Below are positions 47,854-62,011 of a DNA stretch of 64,000 nt, piece by piece. Each line of letters opens with the position of its first letter. Within the stretch, counting starts at the first letter, position 1. The notes under the pieces were generated by a model. That model had not been told where the DNA came from and made no database searches. It saw only the letters and a list, made by a program, of their open reading frames with translations. A program made the translations under genes and the position numbers. The stretch covers positions 41,942,963 to 42,006,962 of the forward strand of contig NC_091936.1 of assembly GCF_041260155.1 (NCBI RefSeq), read 5' to 3'. This stretch comes from Ptychodera flava (Eukaryota > Hemichordata > Enteropneusta > Ptychoderidae).

Positions 47854-48777
47854 CATAGGCGCTTGGCACATTGCTTGGATAATAATCGTATTTAATATGT
47901 AGAATGTCTATATACGACTTGATTATTCAATAAAAGAATCACCGTACGTGATATTAGTGTAGGCCTGGAGGTAATAGGCCTACATGTTGACTGGCATTAT
48001 ACCTATGGCTGCCTGGCTCGGGCCCGGCGAACGCACTGCATAATCATCAATGTGTAGAATGTCTACATGACTTGATTATTTAATAAAGAATAACGGTACG
48101 TGATATTACTGTACATGTCGGCTAGCTTAACCGAGCAGCTGTAGAGCAATGTACGCGTCCAATGAGAGAAGAGCAATTTAAAAACAATACGTCATCTGCC
48201 AAGGGTTGTATGCAGACGCGTACATTGCATGCAGCTGATTCAAAATGGCCGGCGCTGGGTTGGTGTGCCCGGCCGATTCCAGGACGATTTCACGCCAGTA
48301 GCATAGGGTAAGGTATGATTCTAGGCAAAAGAGGCCAGTCGATCGATAGTTTATGCAACCATCTGACCGTTGACCATTTTATCACCGGAAACCGCTCAGA
48401 GTTCGTGAATTTTCGCTGATTTATGAAATCGGGTGGTGAAAAGCTGTTCCTTTCATTCTGTCTGTGCAGGCAGTGGACAACGGGCCCAAGCCGGGTCCAA
48501 GCCCTGCAGAGCTCTACAGCTGCTCGGTTAAGCTAGCCGACATGTACAGTAATATCACGTACCGTTATTCTTTATTAAATAATCAAGTCATGTAGACATC
48601 TACACATTGATGATTATGCAGTGCGTTCGCCGGGCCCGAGCCAGGCAGCCATAGGTATAATGCCAGTCAACATGTAGGCCTATAGGCCTACACTAATATC
48701 ACGTACGGTGATTCTTTATTGAATAATCAAGTCGTACATAGACATTCTACATATTAACAATGTGCCAAGCGCCTATG
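47854..48777. mobile_element. 924-bp DNA transposon with about 270-bp inverted arms and 8-bp target duplication
   Basis: The arms start CATAGGCGCTTGGCACATTG and run inward to the gagcagctgtagag segment (left arm to about 48147, right arm from about 48511). GGTGAATC flanks both sides (47846-47853 and 48778-48785). Each arm holds two direct copies of a subterminal unit, tagaatgtctacatgacttg attatt...gtacgtgatatta. The 360-bp centre is single-copy-like and non-coding. An 8-bp duplication and CA-starting ends suggest a hAT-type non-autonomous element. It lies 1.6 kb upstream of the gene beginning at 50357. Confidence 0.9.
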
Positions 48778-48862
48778 GGTGAATCCCCTGGGCGCCGTAG
48801 TTAGGGTATACACATGCGTACCACGGTTTTGACAACGTTGTTTTGCGTCAGCTTATGTATAC

Positions 48863-48864
<2 letters not shown>

Positions 48865-48926
<62 letters not shown>
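48865..48926. repeat. (CAAT)n microsatellite
   Basis: About fifteen tandem caat units. Confidence 0.95.
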
Positions 48927-48929
48927 CTC

Positions 48930-50356
48930 AAATCATTTATAAACCGCCGGATCCCATGCATCCATAGTTCAGTGGCGCTGAACAGTTATGAAGCAAACGC
49001 GTCAGTAAATAAGTAAGTTGTAATATGTCTTCTGAAGCAAATGGCTATAGGCTTCTGTCAAACTTTTGACGGAGGAAACGTTAATATAGGCCTAATGTCA
49101 ACTTATGAACCCCATTTTCGCCCCGGCGTTTTTGTCTCCAGCACGAACTTGACCAATCATTTTGTAGGAAATGAAGAGTTTTGACGACAATATTTGGGCT
49201 AAAACTTACACTTTTGACTCCCGAATTTAAGTAAAATTGGAGAGCTTGCACGTTTTTGTTCGAACTATCAAGGGCAGCAGGAAACACCCGTACCCAATAC
49301 GATCGCGAGGACAAGTGCAAGGAAATTAGCATTATTTTCTGATAAATTTTGATCCCAAATGAAGTCTTGAATTGCGAATTGTATCATCAAAGGCTACACT
49401 GCACGGACCACAGTCTTGTGTTTGAACACGGAGTACAAGAACCAACTACTAGTCATATCAAATACATCTAGGCCTCCCAACTGAAGTAATAAAATAATAT
49501 ACTAAAAGAAGGACGGAAAAAATAAAAGATCTTCAGTCATCTTAGTGAATACTAGTAGGCCTATATACGAATGAGATACTCAAAGAACACAAACAATATT
49601 TGTGAAATAAATGACAATGACGACAATAATCAGAGATAACTGGTGAGGGGAAGTATAATAATGCCATGAATCAGTTGATTGCAATGGACACTCAATACAT
49701 ATGATAAAATTGCAAAATCGGAAAACAAAATGACACCGTACACCGTGTCATTGGGATGGGCAATGCCAAAACGATGAAAGTGATAAAGTAAAACTTTAAA
49801 AATGGAATATTTTTTCCTTTCTGAACAAAAGCTGTAGCATTTATTTTTGTATTTTTTGAACGTCTTTTGTTCGTCAATGTAACTATTTGACACCTGTGTG
49901 TTGTACACCTGGCGCTTCACACATGTTTGGTACCGTTACACGCATGTTACAGGAAGTTGACAATTGTCCTGCGTCTCTCACATCTCAGAAGTCCATTGAC
50001 GCTTTCTTATTATGCAAATCTGACCTCATCACAGATCTTTATATTCATACGCTGGAAGCAAAAATTGTAATTACACAAAACTTTAGAATTCTCCATCTAA
50101 AATGACTTGTCAGTTCTTAAAATAGTAAGACTGGTAAACACCATCGAGTTTAAGCAGACTGGAACCGATATTTCGAGACTTTTATGTAAGGTACTCATTC
50201 TAACATAATCCCGGCGGATGAGTCGATATGAGTAAAGCTTAGGAAGTTAAGACGTCAGAATTGAAAGTTGTTGTATAGGCGATCACACTCGCAATGGAGT
50301 TACAAATTACGAGATACGGGAATTTATTGACATGGAACTGTCTTTAGTCGATCAAG
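48930..50356. other. upstream region of the 50357 gene
   Basis: No recognised coding sequence. Sequence composition becomes less AT-rich toward 50200-50560, consistent with a promoter/5' UTR, but no core motif can be assigned. Confidence 0.3.
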
Positions 50357-50435
50357 ATGGGTCACGGGACAGCCGAACGTGCTGCTGCCGCTAGCCTAGT
50401 GCTCTCTCTTCTTGCCGTTTCAAGTTTAGGACAAG
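50357..50435 (+). CDS. first coding exon of an unidentified secreted or membrane protein (signal peptide)
   Basis: ATG opens a 26-codon segment, MGHGTAERAAAAS followed by LVLSLLAVSSLGQ, then a strong donor CAAG/GTAAGT (phase 1). The short polar start, 12-residue hydrophobic core and small residues before Gly-Gln form a typical cleavable signal peptide. The next exon is not certain: the frame stays open for 45 codons past the donor and no homologous exon is obvious in the following 13.5 kb, except the weak candidate at 52586-52620. The protein family cannot be named from this exon. A non-spliced reading as a 71-codon gene is less likely, given the quality of the donor. Confidence 0.6.
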
Positions 50436-53400
50436 GTAAGTCGGCGTATTTCGGACCCCGTCCCCGGGTTAGCCAACTTGACTCACGTCCCTGTCCTGTG
50501 TCACTGTTTTACGAGCACCTTGGTTATCAGACGAAGGGACGGCAGTCTCTTCGTCTAGGACCGAGCATGTAGCCGTGAAGGCAGTGGAACAGCCTTTAAC
50601 GACTGTTCCTGCAGTTCGAACCTCTACTTATCGTTTGCCTTACGAGTAAACGTCGGATCGACAGGCTACCAAGTCAGGCTGTACCGCCGTTCACCAAGCT
50701 TGCACACTGGCACACCACACAATCTGTTTGTAGTGTTATGAGCAGTTGGATGTACGCTCGTTTACACTTGTGGTATTAATACACTCCGTGTTTAGACTCT
50801 AACAAGTACGCAAGTCGGCCTTCTTCTCCAAGGAGAAACAGACGTATGGACTACTTTAGTTCACATCATAATATTTCTACTTCCAATCATCATCTAGAAA
50901 TCTACAATACGTGTAATAATCTCCGTCCAGTTCGTACCTTCTCGTCATAATCTTCTTTCGAGCCTTCCTCGATTTGAAAATGCATAAATCTGAACGTGCT
51001 TTACAACAGACTTACATGTAATTGCTGATACGCAAACCGATGCTAAGACGTTCGATTTGTAAGAAGTTTAAAACATCTAATAATTTTCGTTTACTATGGC
51101 AAAGAAACAGTTACTAGTATTGCTTCTCTGGCACGGTGCGACTTGCTCTAATGTGAAATTCTTTTCTGCAAATGATATACTGAATGGATGGGAAAAACGT
51201 TATTTTTTCTCCAATATCGTATACACTTACTGTAATGTGCGTTCCCAATTCCTAATCAGACAAGATTTATGTTAAACTTTCACCAAATCGATGATAAGAA
51301 ACTATAAATACGATATTTAGTACGATATGTAACCTTAATTGTTGTCATAGACAGTCACCAAAAATTTGCATAGAAATACTATATAGAGATTTTGCCAAAT
51401 TTTTTCTTCAGGGTTAATTTTTATTGTCTAAAAATTTATGCATTTGAATAAGTATGATGTTTGTCCTAGTTTCATTATTTGTTTGAGATGTCATGAAGGT
51501 AGTTTTTCAAAATAATGCAAATTGTGATCTCATCAAAGTTACCTATAATATAAATTACATGTAAATGAAATTACTGAGTAAACATTTGTTATGTCCCATT
51601 TGTGTGGTAAAGACAATGGTAATGAAGGTTTAAGAGATGTTCTGTCAATCAGTCCAGCTTTTAAAACTCAAATCTGACTAATACTGTAAGTGTGAGATAA
51701 ATTCAGAAAATTATTGAATAGCTGTTCAAGTTCAATTCCCTGTCTTTGAAGAGTCAGTCAGCAGAATGTAGGTCGGACCTGTGTAACTTCCTAATGCAAG
51801 AAAATGGTGTCAGAAAATTTATAGTAGTGCTCAAACTTGTGATTGACCTGTGTTATAAGCAGCATATTTTGTGCAATTTAAACACCACACACCAGTGACT
51901 TACGAGGAAAGATATTATCATTGTAAATTTCCTTGATTCATTTAAATTTTATTCTGGGAGACTTGTCCTCAAAACGGTCCATTTTGTGTGTGAATAATCA
52001 GAATGTGATCTGAAAGACCAAATAGCAAATTGTTTTTTGCGGGTTTGTCATTTGAACTTCATAATTGTGTGTCTTAAATTGCTTAAACACAATTTATCAT
52101 TCTTGTTGGAAGACACAGTTGATAAATCATCAGTTTGTGATCCATTTGCTTTTGTGTAAAGGCTTGAATTTATCTGTCAACGGTATCTCAACATATGGTC
52201 AATAGGAATATGTGTGTGTTTGGAGCAATACTGTGTACCATGAAATATGTTTTACATTAGCAACTAGTGATCATAATGCTCTGCTTCACAGAAAGTAGCA
52301 TGTTTGCATGTTAGAAAAAACTCATCACATATTTTTAAACAAAACATTTTTCCGAGTACAGAAGAAAGATTGTTAACTATCAATTTCCAATCATTCATTC
52401 ATCGTACAATTTTATGAAAATCTTGTGAGCTGCACAAACAAGCAATATCAGAGCCTGTGGTAAGTTTTCATGGTGAATTTTTTTTTTACCTGTATACTAT
52501 TGTAATAGTATAGGACCCATCTTTTCTTGATGAAGTATGTCAATTTTATTATTAAAAATATTCTAACGTATGATGCATTTTACAGAGCAAATTAACAGAT
52601 TTTTCCCTTCCGTTACACATGTAAGTTTTTTGTTATATATAAAACCATGTTCATAACTCCTGGTTACCACTTGCCGACATACTGGTATCTCATGATAGTT
52701 ACTGAGTACATTGTACGTCCTTGGTTGTAGGCACCAACAGACAGCAACAAGTAGTCAGTTTGATTGTGCTCTTACATGAAACATGCGTCAGATGTCAGGT
52801 GGCATTATGGTTTCCCTGGGGGGTCTTGTAATTCCCATGGAGTGTGTATTACACTTAGTGATAGTTTTTCCTGATGTAGGCTCAACTCTGAAGTGGCTGC
52901 CAGGGTAACCTACTGTCACATGATCTGCCTCCCTTTCCTTCAGAACACTTGGACCTACTTAGAGCCATGTCATCTCACCCAAGAGGGTAAAAAAATTGTT
53001 ATGATTTTCTCAGATTATTGGATTTCAAACAGCAATTTGTCATATTAAATATTGTAGCTGACAGTAATAGGCATCAGAGAGAATATATTACCAAATATGA
53101 TGAAGTAGGCATCTGCCAGGTTGAATTTATGTGGGAATCCTAACGAACTTGCCAATACAAAGTACGGAGACAGATCAAATTGTATTTTTTTATAATGGAC
53201 AAAAGACATTTTAATATTAATTCACACTGTTGCATTCTTTTCCATTAATTTCAGCTAGTAGTAGTTGGAAATTCTGTATATTCAAAATCACTGATGGTCT
53301 ATCCAACTAATACTCACAAGTAATTATATTATAGCGTCTCTAAAAAAAAAGCTAAATAATTGGGTTTAGCAGGTCTAAACTTTTTATCCGGATCTGTGGA

Positions 53401-54079
53401 CCTTAATGAACGCAGAGATATTCCATCCAGATGGGTGAAATGTCCGTTTGTTGTGACTCAGAAGTCATTCCAGGTCATGTCAAAACCACACTGGTAATAA
53501 ATAATATGGTCCAAATTAGCAATACTGTCCTTAAATCATGCTAGTAGGTATTTAAAATAGGCAATAAAGTCATTAAAACCCAGCACTACAACATGTTCCA
53601 AATTTATGACACATGTGGCTTTCCCCTTTGCCTGTCCATTTGGTTGCTTGAGTGCTTAGCATGATAAAAATTGTTACAGAGTTACTTTCAGGTTGCCAGT
53701 TTTTAACATGAAAAACCAGTGTGAGGTACAGAGTCCATGGTCTTGCTCTGTTTCCGTGTATTGTAGGAGCTGATACTGACTGCACATTGTGTGGATGCGG
53801 AAACTTGGGAAAAGAGGCTTACAAAACAAGTAATTTCAAACTACTTGTTAAGTAATACAGAAGCTAGACTTTCATTGTATTGGTATTGTCGCTGTATGGC
53901 TTCCGTCATGTTATGGAAACTATTGTTGCATTCTTATTGTAAAATGATATGATATACATGTACGTGTGTCCCTACACGTACTCAGACCGTAACTTTCAGT
54001 TGCCACTGCCTTCCTTGTTTCTCAGACTAGAGTCAGTGTTCCCTTTGCCCTACTGGTAGGTTTTCTTCAAGCCATAAGG
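50436..54079. other. probable long first intron of the 50357 gene
   Basis: AT-rich, with no clear coding block except the 35-nt candidate at 52586-52620. No interspersed repeat that I can define. Confidence 0.4.
52586..52620 (+). CDS. candidate second exon (35 nt) of the 50357 gene
   Basis: The acceptor tgatgcattttacag and donor CAT/GTAAGT bound 35 bases that continue the phase-1 frame from 50435 as EQINRFFPSVTH and end in phase 0. The splice sites are strong, but a segment this short can arise by chance. Confidence 0.25.
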
Positions 54080-54600
54080 ATGATAATATTAATAATAATA
54101 ATAAAAAATATTTATAATGTGCCTAATCTAAAAACTGAGCTCTTGGCACAGGACAAAACTAGATTATTCCCTAGAAATTGTGTCTGGAGGGTATGACGGA
54201 ATGAAATATGTGAATGCATATGGCACAGGTTAACAGGCAGATTGTTTCAAGTTTACAGTCCTGAGTGAGAAAAAGACTTTTCACCAAAGGATTTTCTGGC
54301 AACACGTGATATTCTAAAAAGATGTGTGAGTTAGGTGAAGAACGTAGGTGTCTTCAGGAAGTATACAAATTTGCAAAAGGTCAGAAAGATATGTTGTGTC
54401 CCTGGAACCAAGTCGAAACAAACTGTTGAAAGTTTGTACTCTGTTACTGTATGACAAACGATTGGTAGCCATGATGTGCAGGGATTTCAAAAGTGGTTGT
54501 GACTTGTATGTTGTGTGGTTTGGGGCTTTATAGACAAGTCCAGCAGATGCATTTTGAACACGTTGTAATTTGTCGATGAGATGTTTTGGGCTGCCAGAAA
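54080..54600 (-). mobile_element. LINE (CR1/L2-like) 3' end, 5'-truncated
   Basis: The minus-strand translation contains LIDKLQRVQNASAGLVYKAP and ...TYLSDLLQICILPED, the C-terminal reverse-transcriptase motif (LQRVQNAAARLV...) of CR1/L2-type LINEs. It is followed downstream by a 3' UTR ending in a TTATTATTATT-type tail (+ strand aataataataataa at about 54090-54105). It is decayed. Confidence 0.75.
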
Positions 54601-54659
54601 AAAATACCTTATTTGGGATAGTATGTGGTGTATGGACATTCAGAGCTACATACATTCAT

Positions 54660-57655
54660 TACTGTCAGCCAATCGGGAGTCATCCAACAGGATCATCCAA
54701 TTAGGGTTTAGCCAATTGCAGACTGTTTAATTATCCATTGACATATGATTGGTCTAGTAGATGATGTGGGAATACCAGCTTATTATCAGTTGACTGTTGG
54801 ATTACATGGGCATGTTACATACGTCTGCAGTGTGGCGGGTTTTGTCGTGAACAAAAACAAAAGCTTGATTCAGACAGGGGATGTACCCACATCACAGACA
54901 ACCCCAACAAGCATTCTTACTTTGATGTAGCTATTTTATAGTGTAGCCATTGGTTGATTTTATTCCTACACATACTGTATAGTGTACACGTGGTTTTCAA
55001 ACTTTCATTTGAAGATACATTGATCCTTTGTGAATCCTTGTTGTTGTGAAGATTAAGAAATACTAGTTTTCCCCTGAATTGTGACATAATTTTTAGGATA
55101 GAAACCTGAGGTTGAACTTGCTTGAAGGAAGTTCCTCCCCATGGATTTCACAGATCATGCTCAAGTCTACAATTAGAACAGTACCTTTCATAGTGATTGT
55201 GTTCTATTCTTGTATATTCCATTTCCGGTATTCAACATTGAAGTTACATTTCTCAATATTCTGTAGTGTAAGGTTTGCCACACTTGATTTCCTTGCATTG
55301 GTAGCCAATAACCAGACAAAGTGCAGCCATCACAGTTACTGTATGCATTGAGGAAAGGGCAAGGTAATACAAACCTTACTGGTCACTGCAGATTAGACAA
55401 GAATATTGATTAAGATATTTGCCAGTCTCATCAAAGTAACTGTAATTAGTGTTCTGTTTCCTCCACCTTCTGTAATTTCATATGCTGCAAATCAGCTCTC
55501 TAGACACAGCCATTTAGTCTCCAGTTTTCGCATGATTGGCCCTCTGTCATTGCAGCCTTTATTGTGGCGTGATGTCCCCTTCTATGGTTGTGACAGTGTA
55601 TACATGTATCTTAACCTGTTCACCCTCCACTACCCCCAGTTTGCAGTGGTATGACCTCTCTGACCCTTTGAGCCCAATTGAATATCACTTGCTGTCAGGA
55701 CTGACACCAAAACTTGCAGGGATGATGGGTTAGTTTTGGTACAAAATGTATCTGACTAATATTTTACAACTTGAGGTATTCAAGTAGGCTTTTTCTGTTG
55801 TCTTTTGATATGAATGGAGTACATTTATATATCAGAATTGATATTTTGATTGGATCCCAAGAGTGGAATATCTTTTAATGGCAATCCAAATCCAGACAGA
55901 AAAGCTCTCTGTAAACCATATTTTGAAGTGCTAAAGGGGCTTCAACAGCCTAATAAGAGGTGCATTGGACAGTGAAATTGCGGAGCTTTGTTGGTGCACA
56001 ATTGATGAAGTGAGATTCAACTCTTGAGCTGTGCATGGCGTCAGTCACCTGGCCCTTGGCAGTTTTTGCCATGGGGGAAACTCCATTGTAAAGGCAGAAT
56101 CCGTGTTGAGACAGCCTGTTGTTCCAGTTTCCCTTTTCTTTGCAAGGATTACGGTTAATCACACACTATAATAGAAAGTAAAGGGTATACAGAGTCAGTG
56201 GAAATTTACTGACTTATGGAGTGTTTCTGAACATGATATTCGGCAGGCTACCTTCCCACATTTCCCATTGTATTTGTAGCTGACAGGTAGATGTACATGT
56301 ACTTTGAAATAGAACACCCAGCAGGTGTTACATATTTGTCAGATATTTTTCCTGGACGAGGTGCATTTTCTTTTGTTTCCATTCAGCGATCTGTCTTCAT
56401 TGCAGTCAAAAAGAAGCACAATTACGAAAGAAAACTTGTGAAAAGGTGAAAAGTATAATGGGCAGACCACGTTTAATTCTTTTCAGTGTGTCTTAAAAAT
56501 TCATGAGTTGCTATTGAACACGGACAGAGTGGTAACTCTTCTTTTTAGAACTGCATTTGCTTGACGGAATAGTTACACAAATTACAAAGTTTTACATGCT
56601 TGACAGTAAGGTACATGAACAGTTTCACTTAAGAAAATTTTAACTTAATTCCAGAGACTTGTTGTTTAGTTAAAATGAAGATATGCAAAAGTAAACAGTT
56701 AATTTGGAAAGAATGAACAAGGAATACAATTGGGCCTGGCATCGGAAAGTACTGAAGTTGTTAATAGGAAAGGGGCATTGACTTACATGTATTGTTAGGG
56801 AAAGACAACCTCATTTTCTAGACAATCTCAATGATACCCATGATTTTCTGTACTTATACAGAAAAAGATGTTTTCTAGCAGTTTTTTTCATACAGAAGAA
56901 TTCAGAGGTACAGTGTAAAGTCCAAATAGGTGACCCTTGTTAGGTTTGGAGACTACATACACAAGTTTCTTCTTGCATGTGTTTGTATACGGTACATTTT
57001 ATTGCAGGTTCCACCTCAGCCTACAGATATAGGGTATTCATGCCATATTTACTTGTTCATTAATGCAATCATTCAGTTTAATGTGAAATGTAATGTGAAA
57101 TCAAATGTTTATAAACATCAAAGCTAAAGCATGGAGACTACATTATTTCACCATTCCGCATTTTGCTGAAGTGCATTCACCAGGTTTGAAAGTCATTGCA
57201 CAAAACAAACTGAGATTATCTTAGTTTCCTCAGCCCACCCAATTTTCCCAAGTCGTCATCACCAACAATTTCCTTGGCACAACAATGGCCAAAAGTTGTT
57301 TGGGATTAATGCTCGACCTATGACAAGATCCCAACACAAAGGGATAGGGTAATTTTAATCTTATTCAAAATGTTCAGACAAAGCCTATTTTACCTTGTTG
57401 ACCACCTTTCAAAACGTCCACAACCACTGACGCTGTTGTGAAACTTTGAGACCATCTCTATTTTGTCACTAATACATGTAGGTGTCTGATACTGCTGGAA
57501 CATCGGGTTCAGGATTGAAATATTTTGTTTAATTTTTGTTTTGAAATTTTGTCAAATTTGCATTTTCTTTTAAGTTTTACTGATGTAAAATGACCACGGC
57601 TAATACTACAAGTCCAATGAAAATTTTCACTTGAGTTGAATTTATCATACTTAAT
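54660..57655. other. intron or intergenic, nothing recognised
   Basis: No coding segment or defined repeat seen. Open frames of 65-82 codons look random. Confidence 0.4.
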
Positions 57656-57659
57656 GATT

Positions 57660-57880
57660 TTAACCCCATAAATGCCAAAGTCAGTTTTTCTCCATTCTAA
57701 AATATCACCCAAACAATAACTTCTGATATTTTCAAAAATTTTGATTGAAAACTCTAGCCAATAAGGAATCATGTCCATTTGGTCAAAAATTATAAAAAAA
57801 ATTACAGAAAAGTTCATGAAAGTTTCTAAAATGTTGCACTAAAATTTTCATTGGCAAAATTACAGCACTCAAAGGGTTAA
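57660..57880. mobile_element. piggyBac-like MITE with TTAACCC ends
   Basis: Starts ttaaccccataaatgccaaa and ends acagcactcaaagggttaa, so the borders are inverted with TTAA outermost. It is 221 bp and related to 23726-23909. Confidence 0.75.
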
Positions 57881-57884
57881 TTTC

Positions 57885-60800
57885 ATCCTTTTGTTGTCAC
57901 ACTTTTGTACAACTTTGATGTTTCTGTACATTGTGGAGTGTTTAGTGTATATGTGCAAATCGAGATGAAAGGTTTCAGATAAAATGAAAATTGTTTGTAA
58001 TTGTAGTCATTAAAATGAATCTGGAATCAATACCACATGGTATTAAAGAAGATTAGCCAGATTAAAAGTCTTGAATAACCGACTTTCATCTTTCCGGCAC
58101 TCAGATACATGTCTGCGTGAAATGTGGTAGAAGGTGTCAAATGTAATTTCTTTATGTTGTGAGCTGTGTCTGTTGTTGTTACAACATGTATACACACTAT
58201 TTAGTTTTATGCATTGCTTTTACTATTAGTATTACATCTTGTGATGGCAGGGCCGTGATCTTGTGTATGTCATATGAGAAATACTGTATCAGGCCAACTC
58301 ATATGGTGCTGTGAATCAATTTATTAAAACTACTGTTGTAGTGAAGTGTGTATATTCTAAACTTCTCATGTAACATTCAGAATCATACTCATTGGTATTT
58401 TAATTGCTTCACTGTGGTTGTACAGGACTAGCAAACAATCATATTTACAATATACTGATACTTTCCCAGTCACATTGAGATTTGAACAGAAAGTTAGCTA
58501 TTTGACATTTTAAAATTAATGCTATAAATACATTTACGTGTTAACAATTTAGAAATTGCACAGCCTTACAATGTTTAAACATACACCAATGCATCAGACC
58601 AGACAACTTTGGAATTGAAATTTTGATGAATTGTATACTCATGACTACTGCATAGAAATTCAAAGCTATCCAGTCTAAAGTTTAGAAAATGACTGGGCAC
58701 CCATTGTGTTGCAATGCCTTTTCTTGCATATATAGAGTCAAGGGCAATGATGTAAGGTTCATTATAATGTAGAAATTTTGCAAGACATTGAAGTTTTCAC
58801 TGCAGATCAGGAGTTATACAAAACCTTTCCCATGAACACACATGCATCCATCCTGATGCCGAGATCATTTGCCCTGCGGGAAGATTGAACACAATCACCT
58901 CCATGCATCCTGCAATTGAGCTACTAATCCCAACGGTTTCTGAAGGTGTCTTTTACTTCTAAATGATCTTGGAATGTTGTTTTGTATGGCTTATCTACGC
59001 CACCATTGGCCAGGTACTATGACATCACTCTCTATTGTCCTTTGGTAGTAATTTACTTGGATGGTATTGTACGTCACTATAACAACGGCACTCACTGCAA
59101 ATTAGAGAACAAGCGTGGCCACAGGTAGACTGCATGGCCCGGGATAGAAAGGAAACATGTATGTGTAATATTTAACCAATATGTACATGCATATGTCATG
59201 TATCCGTATATTTTATATAAAGTGTAACCTATTAAAATGCTTTTGTAACTGTCATGATATACACTGTGACAGTTTAAAGCTAGTAACGGAATGGATTGCT
59301 CCACACATTATCCTTTATCTAAGAGTTATAAACAGGGACAGGTGTTTTTCTGAATAGCTTGGCGTACGTCACTGTGTAACGTTGAGAACTGTAAATTACT
59401 CATAGAAGCAGTCACATTGGCCATAACTGTTTCCTACATACATGTAGGGATGATGTATGAAAACATCTGCTCAACAAGGCCTGTATGCCTTTGTATTTCA
59501 CATTAACTATCGTGATTTTTCCTTTCTTTGAAAGGAGGTCACTATTGCTGACAGAGTTGTATGCTGAATGCAAATTAAAGCTTAGTCACATGTATGTTAG
59601 GGCACTTTCCATCTTACCTTAACTTGGATTTTGAGTGACAATTCACCAAAAATTACCATTCATGTTATTTTTGGTGTCTTCTCTTGAACGAGTCACCAAT
59701 CCTACAAATGTTCTCACAGTATGTATAAAATTTAAATCTATTAAGTAATATGTGTATGTGTATCTGAACTATGTCATTGAAAGTAATAAAGAAATTTTTT
59801 AGACCATTTTAAAGTCATGTACTACAATCACATTTGGTAATCCTTAAATGATTTTAATTCAGTGATTCAAACTGTGGAAATGAATGGCCTGTCTTTATGA
59901 ATCAACTGTTTGAAAGCAGTACCAGTTTTGACGTTTCTCATACAGGTGTGGAAGTGCATTATGGGTAAATATACCATCACTTGTTACTATCCACACAAAA
60001 CATTTCAATTAATACAGACTTATTCAAGCAAATCAGAATGTCACTCTTGTAAAAAGTCAAGGAGAACCATCAATAATCTCTTTTGCCTCAAACAAAAGAC
60101 TTTTTTAGCTGTAAAGACTTTTCAAGCTCTTTTCTCGTGCCTCTAAGAGTCTGACAGAACATCATTTATATCTCAGAGTGTAAACAGATCTAGACAAAAA
60201 GGGAAAAATAAGACAGTAATGAGACTGACATTTTGATAGCAGAGATATGTCAAACTGCAAAAAAGTGATCACAGTTCACCAATTATCCACAATTACAGCT
60301 CAACATTTGTACATGTATGCACACGGCATAGCTTTGGTTGCCAGGAATTTTCAAGTGTGATCCCTGTTGATTCTATAGGCAGTGTCACCTGACCATCGCT
60401 TACTTGGAGTAGATCTGAGAACACCACCCAATACTTTGAAACCTAATACATTCTCTTCAATAAGACATTGTTCACAGTCTGATTTAGGAAATATGGTAAA
60501 GCTTAGGAAGAAATAGACGAATACAAAGCTGCTTTTGGCAGCTTCTGTACATGTACACAATCGTTTACATGTATCATTCAACTTTCCATATTGCAGCTTT
60601 GAGATGTAATCAAAATTATGGTGAAAATTGCCCACGATTTACATATAGGGAATGCAATTAATATTATGTGAATTTAAAGCTAAATTGTTTTATTGGTCAA
60701 ATCATCACCTCCTTTGAAACTACTTGTCCAATAGCTTTCAAATTCACTTACAGTACATTCTCAGGGATGACCTCATTCAGAATAATATTAAATGATGAAC

Positions 60801-62008
60801 TGATGTTTGCATGTCAATTTCTTCGGCAATTTCTCATTTGTAATAAAAATACCTTCAAATTCAAAGGGCTCATTCAGTGTTTTAAAATTTGAAATGTTGG
60901 ACTTATACATGTCCACTACGACGCTCAGATCAAAAGGGAAAATTTATTTTGAGTGGAGCGTAGTTTCATTGATACTGACTTTGGTACATAGATTTGCTGA
61001 ACATTAAAATTCTTATAGTGCCACGTGTGGTGTCGACTTTCATTAGAGTGTGACCAGTTGCAGAAAACAAGTCTGTTTATTTTATTGAGCATTGTCTAAA
61101 TTGGCACATGGCCGTATTTGCAAATTGCACAACACAAGCATGCACGCACACACATACTGGTACACATGCAATATTGGTCATACTTCATACTTGACCACAT
61201 GCGTAGTTGGATCCACAAAGGCACATATCCAACTGTTACACTTGTCTGAAACTGCAAAAAGAATTGAAAGAATTGTCAACTCTTCCATGCTCTCTTCTAC
61301 ATCCAGCCAATCAAGTCAGTCGTGCTTGAAAATGTCACATGTAAACAGCACTGCCAGTCTTCCTCTTATGATTTGTCGTGCCATGCTCTACCAGTTAATC
61401 TGAACTGAGCCAAATTTATTTCAAGCATACCGTACATGTACCTACTTGATTTATATATTGAACAGAATCATTGGTCAAATATTCCATCCATCTGTCAGTG
61501 TCATCAAGTACAAGTGTTCTCAACAATGTCTGGATTCTAGACTTGATGACTTCTGCCAAAAATGTACTATGATATTATGCAATAGGTAACATGTTTGCTG
61601 GGTCATACCCATTGAAAGTGCAAGTCTAACTGAAATGCCCACTGTTCATAGAAGTTAAGCTATCATTCTGTATTTTGAAATAGAATCAGGAATGATACCC
61701 ACATGTACACCACTGAATTTTCTTAAAGAGAAACAGTCATCGGAAGTGTGCCTGTGCGAGTTTCGTGTTTACAAACAGTGTACCGGTATTTTTGCACGAT
61801 ATCTGGATGCATCTCATCATCATAGCTGCAACATTTAAATTATACGATGTAGATAATGACAGACATGTTTTAACTTTCATCAATCACCATTGTACCTTTG
61901 TACTAGTGTTTACATTGGTCATATGGGTCTCGTACGACCTTTGAGCGCCGTTCCGATGACTATCCCTTTTAATAATATTTTATCCAGTAATGACAGTATT
62001 TTAGAGAT
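57885..62008. other. intron or intergenic, nothing recognised
   Basis: No conserved exon, RNA gene or defined repeat seen on either strand. Confidence 0.4.
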
Positions 62009-62011
62009 TAC

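Noticed and set aside
50580-50660. Sequence with gttcgaacctc resembling a tRNA B box
   Set aside because: No A box or foldable cloverleaf could be found around it.
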